Source of the DNA: Pseudomonas sp. MYb60
GTDB lineage: Bacteria > Pseudomonadota > Gammaproteobacteria > Pseudomonadales > Pseudomonadaceae
Reading direction: 5' to 3'
Length of the DNA stretch: 64,000 nt
Assembly (NCBI RefSeq): GCF_002979555.1
Contig: NZ_PCOZ01000008.1
Coordinates: 186,001 to 250,000, forward strand
The notes below the pieces were generated by a model. That model made no database searches. It worked only from the letters and a program-made list of their open reading frames with translations, and was not told the DNA's origin. The translations under genes and the position numbers were made by a program. Of the stretch, positions 58,030 through 64,000 are shown piece after piece. The first letter of the stretch is position 1. Each line of letters begins with the position of its first letter.

Positions 58030-59917
58030 TGGCCGTAACCTCGGTGCTTGAAGGGGGGCCGCCATATTCGGGCTTGAGCCTGCCGTCGTCGGCCAACAGC
58101 CAGGCGTCCATCACTTGGCGCACCACAGGGGCTGCGACGCCGGAGCCGGATTCGCCGTTCTCGACCATCACTGCCACGACGATCTTCGGGTCGTCCGCCG
58201 GCGCGAAGCCGACAAACAAGGCGTGGTCGCGGTGGCGTTCCTGGACCTTGGAACGGTCGTATTTCTCGCCCTGCTTGATCGCTACCACCTGAGCGGTACC
58301 GCTCTTGCCGGCAATCCGGTATTGCGCGCCGATTGCCGCCTTGCGCGCGGTACCGCGGGCGCCGTGCATTACCTGTTGCATGCCGTGATTGACCTTGGTC
58401 CAGTCCGACGCGTCACGCAGCACGATGTCCGGAATCGGGTTGTCATCCACGGGCTTTTCGCCTTCGATGGTCTTGGCCAGGTGCGGACGGTTCCAGATAC
58501 CTTTGTTGGCCACCAGCGCCGTGGCCTGGGCCAGTTGCAGCGGCGTGGCCTGCATGTAGCCCTGGCCGATACCGAGGATCAGGGTCTCACCCGGGAACCA
58601 CGCCTGACGGCGGGTCGCGCGCTTCCACTCCCGCGATGGCATCAGGCCAGGAGACTCTTCGAACATGTCCAGGGAGACCTTCTGACCCAGGCCGAACTTG
58701 CCCATGTAAGTGGACAAGCGGTCGATCCCCAGCTTATGGGCCAGGTCGTAGAAATAGGTGTCGTTGGAACGCATGATCGCAGTGTCCAAATCGACATAGC
58801 CGTCGCCGGTGCGGTTCCAGTTCCGGTATTTGTGATCGTAATTGGGCAGCATGTAGTAACCGGGGTCGTAGACCCGGCTCGAAGCCGTCACAACACCCGC
58901 ATCCAGGCCAGCAATCGCCACGGCGGGCTTGATGGTCGAACCCGGCGGGTACAAACCGCGCAACACGCGGTTGAACAGCGGCCGGTCGATGGAATCGCGC
59001 AGCTCGGCATAGGCCTTGAAGCTGATGCCGGTGACGAACAGGTTCGGGTCGAAACTCGGCTGACTGACCATCGCCAGTACTTCGCCGGTTTTCGGGTCCA
59101 GCGCCACGACCGCGCCACGACGCCCGCCGAGGGCCATTTCCGCGGCTTCCTGCAACTTGATGTCCAGGCTCAGCACGATGTCCTTGCCGGGTACCGGGTC
59201 GGTGCGCTTGAGCACCCGCAGCACGCGGCCACGGGCGTTGGTCTCGACCTCTTCGTAACCCACCTGGCCGTGCAGCTCGGGCTCGTAGAAGCGCTCGATG
59301 CCGGTCTTGCCGATATGGTGGGTGCCGCTGTAATTGACGGGATCGAGGCTTTTCAGCTCTTTCTCGTTGATCCGTCCCATGTAGCCGACGGAGTGGGCAA
59401 AGTGCGGCCCTTGCGGGTAATGCCGCACCAACTGCGCCACCACTTCCACACCGGGCAAACGGAATTGGTTCACCGCGATCCGGGCGATCTGCTCTTCGTT
59501 CAGCTCGAACAGGATCGGCACCGGCTCGAATGGCCGGCGCCCCTGTTTCATGCGTTTCTCGAAGATCACCCGGTCTTCCGGCGTCAGTTGCAGCACATCG
59601 ACGATCACATCGAGGACCTGCTGCCAGTCGCCGGAGCGTTCGCGGGTCATGCTCAGGCTGAAGCTAGGCCGGTTATCCGCCACCACCACGCCATTGCGGT
59701 CGAAGATCAAGCCACGGGTTGGCGGAATCGGCTGCACATGCACCCGGTTGTTTTCCGACAGTGTGGAGTGATAGTCGTACTGGATCACCTGCAGGAAATA
59801 CAGGCGCGCAATCAACACCCCGATCAGGCCCACGACCAAAAACGCGCCGAACACGACCCGCGCGCGTACCAGACGTGCGTCTTTCTCGTGGTCCTTGATG
59901 CGGATCGGCTGGGTCAT
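58019..59917 (-). CDS. mrdA: Penicillin-binding protein 2
   Basis: 632 residues. One membrane helix (about 20-43), a PBP dimer domain (about 65-235) and a transpeptidase domain with active-site S327-TIK, SND in MRSNDTYFY and KSGTAQ. It is the elongation-specific transpeptidase that pairs with RodA. The C-terminal tail is short. Gene lies between rlmH and rodA, the standard order. Confidence 0.96.
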   Translation of the reverse strand: MTQPIRIKDHEKDARLVRARVVFGAFLVVGLIGVLIARLYFLQVIQYDYHSTLSENNRVHVQPIPPTRGLIFDRNGVVVADNRPSFSLSMTRERSGDWQQVLDVIVDVLQLTPEDRVIFEKRMKQGRRPFEPVPILFELNEEQIARIAVNQFRLPGVEVVAQLVRHYPQGPHFAHSVGYMGRINEKELKSLDPVNYSGTHHIGKTGIERFYEPELHGQVGYEEVETNARGRVLRVLKRTDPVPGKDIVLSLDIKLQEAAEMALGGRRGAVVALDPKTGEVLAMVSQPSFDPNLFVTGISFKAYAELRDSIDRPLFNRVLRGLYPPGSTIKPAVAIAGLDAGVVTASSRVYDPGYYMLPNYDHKYRNWNRTGDGYVDLDTAIMRSNDTYFYDLAHKLGIDRLSTYMGKFGLGQKVSLDMFEESPGLMPSREWKRATRRQAWFPGETLILGIGQGYMQATPLQLAQATALVANKGIWNRPHLAKTIEGEKPVDDNPIPDIVLRDASDWTKVNHGMQQVMHGARGTARKAAIGAQYRIAGKSGTAQVVAIKQGEKYDRSKVQERHRDHALFVGFAPADDPKIVVAVMVENGESGSGVAAPVVRQVMDAWLLADDGRLKPEYGGPPSSTEVTASEE

Positions 59918-59932
59918 CGAAAGAGGCGCAGA

Positions 59933-60400
59933 CTATTTGTGGTAAGGGTGCCCGGACAGGACTGTCCAGGCGCGATACAGCTGTTCACCGATCAGGATCC
60001 TTACCAACGGGTGCGGCAACGTCAGCGCCGACAGCGACCAACGCTGGTCGGCCCGCGCACAGACTTCCGGCGCCAGCCCTTCGGGGCCGCCGACCATGAA
60101 GTTGACCGTGCGCGAATCCAGGCGCCAGCGATCCAGTTCCACCGCCAGTTGCTCGGTGCTCCAGGGTTTGCCGTGCACTTCAAGCGTGACAATGCGCTCG
60201 TTGGGGCCGACCTTGGCCAGCATGGCTTCGCCTTCCTGACGGATAAAGCGCGCCACGTCGGCATTCTTGCCCCGGGTGTTGAGCGGTATCTCTACCAATT
60301 CCAGCGACAGCTCAGCGGGCAGACGCTTGGCATACTCGTGCCAGCCTTCTTCCACCCACTTGGGCATGCGTGAACCGACAGCAATCAGACGCAGGCGCAC
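59933..60400 (-). CDS. rlmH: 23S rRNA (pseudouridine1915-N3)-methyltransferase RlmH
   Basis: 155 residues, the exact family length. SPOUT knot methylase: [13 protein letters not shown] at the start, [13 protein letters not shown] in the SAM-binding knot and [19 protein letters not shown] near the end. Acts on intact 70S ribosomes. Lies in rsfS-rlmH-mrdA order. Confidence 0.96.
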
Positions 60401-60409
60401 AGCCGTTCC

Positions 60410-60904
60410 TTATTCCTGGTCTTTGTTCAGCTTGTCGAAGTGCGCATGGCCCACTTCCGGGCTGTGGTGCTTGCCATCGGCGGCACGGCTCTGCTCGGCG
60501 CCTTTCCACAGACGTTCCAGGTCGTAGAACTGGCGAGCGTTGGAAGTCATCATGTGAACGATCACGTCGTCCATGTCCAGCAGGACCCAGTCACTGTCGC
60601 CCTTGCCTTCTTCACCCAATGGCTTCACGCCCTGGGCTTTGACGGCTTCGCGGACCTTGTCCAGCATCGCGCCGATCTGGCGGTTGGAGGTACCGGTGGC
60701 GATGATCATGTAGTCGGTGATGCTCTGCTTGTCGCGCACGTCCAGCACCTGGATGTCCTGGGCCTTGACGTCTTCCAGGGCCGCCACGGCGACTTTCACC
60801 AGCTCTTCGCCAGCCAGCTCAGGGCCGGTGTGGGCTTCAACCGGCAGCGGAGCGCTTTTGAAGGTGCCTTTGCGCTTAACTTTGCTTACGTCTTTGTTCG
60901 TCAT
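60410..60904 (-). CDS. rsfS: Ribosomal silencing factor RsfS
   Basis: 164 residues, longer than the roughly 105-residue minimum because of an N-terminal basic extension (about 1-30, KVKRKGTFKS) and a C-terminal acidic-polar tail (about 140-164). The core carries the RsfS signature LDVRDKQSITDYMIIATGTS and WVLLDMDDVIVHMM. Binds L14 and blocks subunit joining in starvation. Ends nine bases before rlmH. Confidence 0.94.
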   Translation of the reverse strand: MTNKDVSKVKRKGTFKSAPLPVEAHTGPELAGEELVKVAVAALEDVKAQDIQVLDVRDKQSITDYMIIATGTSNRQIGAMLDKVREAVKAQGVKPLGEEGKGDSDWVLLDMDDVIVHMMTSNARQFYDLERLWKGAEQSRAADGKHHSPEVGHAHFDKLNKDQE

Positions 60905-60973
60905 ATAAAACTCGTTTTGCTCGTATGTTCGGGCGCTCGCTGTACGACTGTGCGTACGCTCAAGCGCGCCTTT

Positions 60974-61618
60974 TCAGTTCGACGCACGGTAAAGCCCGTG
61001 CGCATCGATGTAGGCCAGGACCGCGTCAGGCACCAGGAAACGTACCGACTTACCGCTGGCCAGCAGTTGACGGATCTGGGTGGCGGACACCGCAAGCGGG
61101 GTCTGCCAGACGAATGCAATATTCCCGTTCGGCCCGGTCAGGGCCAAGGGGTCACTTACCGACCGCGCGGCCAGCAGGTTGCGCAAGGCATCCGGCGGTT
61201 CGCTGTCGGCATCCGGGCGTTGCAGAACCAGGATGTGGCAATGCTGGAGGAGTTCCTCCCAACGATGCCAAGAGGGCAGGCCGCAAAATGCGTCCCAGCC
61301 CAAAAGCAGAAACAGTTGGTCATCCGCGGCCAGTTCGGCGCGCATCAGTTCCAGGGTGTCAACAGTGTAGGACGGTTTATTGCGCTTGAGTTCGCGGTCG
61401 TCCACCACCAGTGGCGCAATGCCCTCTACGGCCAGGCGCACCATTTCCAGACGTTGCTGCGGTGACACCTGCGGCGTATCGCGATGCGGCGGCCTGGCGT
61501 TGGGCATCACGCGCAACTCGTCCAACGCGAGAGCATCCGCGACTTCCAGGGCGCTGCGCAAATGGCCGATGTGCACGGGGTCGAAAGTACCGCCGAGCAG
61601 CCCGATGCGTTTACCCAT
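60974..61618 (-). CDS. nadD: Nicotinate-nucleotide adenylyltransferase
   Basis: 214 residues from the ATG at 61618. A TTG one codon upstream is in frame. Makes deamido-NAD from Na[15 protein letters not shown] is the nucleotidyl-transferase motif and the C-terminal [13 protein letters not shown] motif ([14 protein letters not shown]) is present. Its start overlaps the proA stop by one base (TGATG). Confidence 0.95.
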   Translation of the reverse strand: MGKRIGLLGGTFDPVHIGHLRSALEVADALALDELRVMPNARPPHRDTPQVSPQQRLEMVRLAVEGIAPLVVDDRELKRNKPSYTVDTLELMRAELAADDQLFLLLGWDAFCGLPSWHRWEELLQHCHILVLQRPDADSEPPDALRNLLAARSVSDPLALTGPNGNIAFVWQTPLAVSATQIRQLLASGKSVRFLVPDAVLAYIDAHGLYRASN

Positions 61619-62883
61619 CAAGTGCGCACATGACCGTCGCCGAACACCACGTACTTCTCGCTGGTCAGCCCTTCCAGGCCAACCGGGCCGCGTGCGTGGA
61701 GCTTATCGGTGGAAATGCCGATCTCCGCGCCCAGGCCATACTCGAAGCCGTCGGCAAAACGCGTCGAGGCGTTGATCATCACCGAAGCGGAATCCACTTC
61801 GTTGAGGAAACGCCGCGCATCGCTGAAATGCTCGGAAACAATGGCGTCGGTATGCTTGGAACCGTAGGTGTTGATATGTTCGATGGCGGCGTCGAGGTCG
61901 TCAACGATCTTGATCGACAGGATCGGCGCCGTGTACTCGGTGTACCAGTCCTGCTCGGTCGCTTCGATCACGTCCGCGCCCAACAGTGCGCGAGTACGCT
62001 CGCAACCCCGCAATTCCACACCTTTGTCCCGGTAGATGGCAGCCAGCGGCGGCAGCACGCGTTCGGCAATGCCGACGTGCACCAGCAGGGTTTCCATGGT
62101 GTTGCACGGGGCGTAGCGGTGGGTCTTGGCGTTGTCGGCGATGCGGATGGCCTTATCGATGTCGGCGGCAACGTCGATAAACACGTGGCACACGCCGTCC
62201 AGGTGCTTGATCACTGGCACCTTGGCATCACGGCTGACGCGTTCGATCAGGCTCTTGCCACCGCGCGGCACGATCACATCGACGAATTCCGGCATCGTGA
62301 TCAGCGCGCCCACGGCCGCACGGTCGGTGGTTTCCACCACTTGCACCACTTCAGCGGGCAACTCGGCTACCGCGAGGCCCTGCTGGATGCAGGCGGCGAT
62401 GGCGCGATTGGAATTGATCGCTTCGGAGCCGCCACGCAGGATGGTGGCATTGCCAGACTTGAGGCACAGGCTCGCGGCGTCGATGGTCACATTCGGACGC
62501 GACTCATAGATGATGCCGATCACGCCCAGGGGCACGCGCATCTTGCCCACCTGGATGCCGGACGGCAGGTAGCGCATGTCGCGGATTTCACCGATGGGGT
62601 CAGGCAGCTTGGCCACCTGACGCAGGCCTTCGATCATGTCGTCGATACGGGCCGGGGTCAGCGCCAGGCGGTCCAGCAGTGCCGGCTCCAGGCCATTGGC
62701 GCGGCCATTGGCCAGGTCTTGCTCGTTGGCGGCGGTGAGCTCGGAGCGCGAAGCATCCAGAGCGTCGGCGGCCGCCAGCAGGGCGCGATTCTTCTGCGCA
62801 GTGCTCGCACGGGCGATCAACCGCGAGGCCTGACGGGCAGCGCGACCCAGGCGGGTCATGTAGTCAAGAACGGACTCAGTCAT
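61618..62883 (-). CDS. proA: Gamma-glutamyl phosphate reductase
   Basis: 421 residues. Reduces gamma-glutamyl phosphate in proline synthesis. ALDH-type fold: [32 protein letters not shown], catalytic Cys in [13 protein letters not shown], and [15 protein letters not shown] at the end. proB is not in the window. First gene of the long minus-strand run proA-nadD-rsfS-rlmH-mrdA-rodA. Confidence 0.96.
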   Translation of the reverse strand: MTESVLDYMTRLGRAARQASRLIARASTAQKNRALLAAADALDASRSELTAANEQDLANGRANGLEPALLDRLALTPARIDDMIEGLRQVAKLPDPIGEIRDMRYLPSGIQVGKMRVPLGVIGIIYESRPNVTIDAASLCLKSGNATILRGGSEAINSNRAIAACIQQGLAVAELPAEVVQVVETTDRAAVGALITMPEFVDVIVPRGGKSLIERVSRDAKVPVIKHLDGVCHVFIDVAADIDKAIRIADNAKTHRYAPCNTMETLLVHVGIAERVLPPLAAIYRDKGVELRGCERTRALLGADVIEATEQDWYTEYTAPILSIKIVDDLDAAIEHINTYGSKHTDAIVSEHFSDARRFLNEVDSASVMINASTRFADGFEYGLGAEIGISTDKLHARGPVGLEGLTSEKYVVFGDGHVRT

Positions 62884-63057
62884 GGTCAGGGAATCTTGGC
62901 AGGGAGGAAAGCGGCAGATTATAGCTGCGACGCCGCTCGACTGACAGCGGTGAGGGGCGGATGGTCGAAATGAACTGCAAAAACCCGGGGTTCAGCGGTA
63001 ATTAAGGTGGGAGTTGTTATTATTCGAACACTTTTAGCCGTATTAACCCCGACCGCC

Positions 63058-63741
63058 ATGCCCAGCTCACCATCCCAACTCCCCGCAAGCGCCCTGCCCG
63101 ACAGCTTCTTCGACCGGGACGCGCAACTTCTTGCGCAGGCATTGCTCGGAAAAGTCATACGCCATCGCGTCGGTGAATTCTGGCTTTCGGCGCGAATTAT
63201 CGAAACCGAAGCCTATTACGTGGCCGAAAAAGGCAGCCACGCGTCACTGGGCTACACAGAAAAGCGTAAGGCTTTGTTTCTGGATGGTGGTCACATCTAC
63301 ATGTACTACGCCCGGGGCGGTGATTCGCTGAACTTCAGCGCACAAGGACCGGGCAATGCCGTGCTGATCAAATCGGCGTATCCGTGGGTCGATGAATTCT
63401 CCGGCCCGGCGAGCCTGGCGCAGATGCTGCTGAACAACCCGAATCCTGACGGCAGCCCACGCGCCGCGCAAAAACTCTGCGCCGGCCAGACATTGCTGTG
63501 CAAAGCCCTGGGGTTGAAGGTGCCGATGTGGGACGCCAAGCGCTTCGATCAGGAATTGCTCTACGTTGAGGATGTTGGACAGGTACCGACCCAGATTATC
63601 CAGGCCACCCGCCTGGGCATTCCCAGCGGGCGCGATGAACACCTGATGTACCGCTTCGTCGATGCTGGCTACGCGCCTTATTGCACACGGAACCCGCTGC
63701 GCCGCGGCCAGGTCGAAGGCCGGGATTATTTTTTGATTTGA
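63058..63741 (+). CDS. DNA-3-methyladenine glycosylase (AAG/MPG type)
   Basis: 227 residues from the ATG at 63058. A GTG at 63007 adds 17 residues without family likeness. Removes alkylated purines from DNA. Catalytic Glu in ARIIETEAYY; GHIYMYYARGGD, and LCAGQTLLCKALGL (the Leu-Cys-x-Gly-type DNA-binding loop) fit the AAG/MPG fold. Distinct from AlkA and Tag. Divergent from proA. Confidence 0.9.
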   Translation: MPSSPSQLPASALPDSFFDRDAQLLAQALLGKVIRHRVGEFWLSARIIETEAYYVAEKGSHASLGYTEKRKALFLDGGHIYMYYARGGDSLNFSAQGPGNAVLIKSAYPWVDEFSGPASLAQMLLNNPNPDGSPRAAQKLCAGQTLLCKALGLKVPMWDAKRFDQELLYVEDVGQVPTQIIQATRLGIPSGRDEHLMYRFVDAGYAPYCTRNPLRRGQVEGRDYFLI

Positions 63742-63845
63742 ATTGAAGCGGCTGCAGTTGCTGGAAATCGACATCCGCAACGCAGCCGATCCCACCCTTG
63801 ATCATCGCCCTATCAGATTTTGTATTGCATACATGGAGACGTTTT

Positions 63846-64000
63846 ATGGGCCAATGGCTCGATAGCATCACCGGCTGGCTGACCCTGAACCCGCAATGGC
63901 TGGCGGTAGCGGTATTTATCGTCGCCTGCGTGGAGTGCCTGGCCATTGCCGGGCTGATCGTGCCCGGCACGGTATTGCTGTTTGCCATTGCCGCGCTGGC
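63846..64000 (+). CDS. DedA-family membrane protein, 3' end outside window
   Basis: Starts at ATG 63846 after GGAGACG. The visible 51 codons give an amphipathic N-terminus (MGQWLDSITGWL) and the first membrane helix with the family motif ECLAIAGLIVPGTVLLF, as in DedA/VTT proteins and in DedA-PAP2 phosphatase fusions. Which of these it is cannot be told from the part seen. Confidence 0.7.
   Translation, partial: MGQWLDSITGWLTLNPQWLAVAVFIVACVECLAIAGLIVPGTVLLFAIAAL

Noticed and set aside
58115..60373. 752-codon plus-strand frame opposite mrdA and rlmH
   Set aside because: Arises from third-position G/C bias of the genes on the other strand. The protein has no domain likeness.

Overview
The window looks like the chromosome of a Pseudomonas of the fluorescens group. 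It is GC-rich with strong third-position G/C bias, so long meaningless open frames lie opposite many genes. Its intergenic gaps carry two families of Pseudomonas REP palindromes: a TGTGGGAGGGGGC type and a GGCTTGCCTGCGAT type. The gene order from tesB to proA (about 6.0 to 62.9 kb) follows an order I recall from P. aeruginosa (tesB, rhlE, hrpB, fieF, rluE, amn, ladS, thiDE, hemL, miaB, ybeZYX, lnt, leuS, lptE, holA, lipAB, dacC, rlpA, rodA, mrdA, nadD, proA). Most of the window is therefore conserved backbone with small strain-specific inserts. No rRNA, tRNA, IS element, prophage or CRISPR array was found.

Layout. 0-3.5 kb: aromatic catabolism edge (partial quiC, an MFS carrier, a DMT permease). 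3.6-6 kb: envelope proteins (lipoprotein, zinc metallopeptidase, alpha/beta hydrolase). 6-12.9 kb: HAD phosphatase and tesB, a divergent GNAT acetyltransferase and histone-deacetylase-like pair, a flavoprotein, rhlE and a YedA-like exporter. 13-18 kb: Lrp regulator, a DUF6124 gene that seems to have lost its start codon, a DEDDh exonuclease, NYN nuclease, DUF2076, YciC and EEP proteins. 18-20.1 kb: a secreted HSL-type esterase, then a 5'-truncated type VI secretion lipase adaptor (Tla3/DUF2875) fused to a shrunken PAAR remnant, which is the one clearly accessory stretch. 20.2-30.5 kb: hrpB (mosaic in base composition), fieF, DUF6515, a second Lrp gene, DUF2788, rluE, amn and an AidB-like dehydrogenase.

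30.6-43 kb: ladS (hybrid sensor kinase of the Gac/Rsm network), thiD-thiE-hemL, a Sel1-repeat protein, DUF1820, miaB and the ybeZ-ybeY-corC-lnt operon. 44-64 kb: leuS-lptE-holA, arfA (54 residues, with a terminator-like hairpin inside its coding region), a lytic transglycosylase, an LD-carboxypeptidase, then one long minus-strand run. That run goes proA-nadD-rsfS-rlmH-mrdA-rodA-mltB-rlpA-dacC-ybeD-lipB-lipA and joins the cell-elongation machinery, peptidoglycan trimming, NAD and lipoate synthesis. The window ends in an alkyladenine DNA glycosylase and the start of a DedA-type membrane protein.

Most interesting items: the Tla3/PAAR remnant beginning directly at the esterase terminator, the abrupt composition change inside hrpB, the AGG in place of ATG in the DUF6124 gene, the hairpin inside arfA, a near-perfect inverted repeat around the promoter of the Lrp gene at 13 kb, and a minus-strand terminator at 25.5 kb with no recognised gene in front of it. 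I see no convincing wholly new defence or secretion system.
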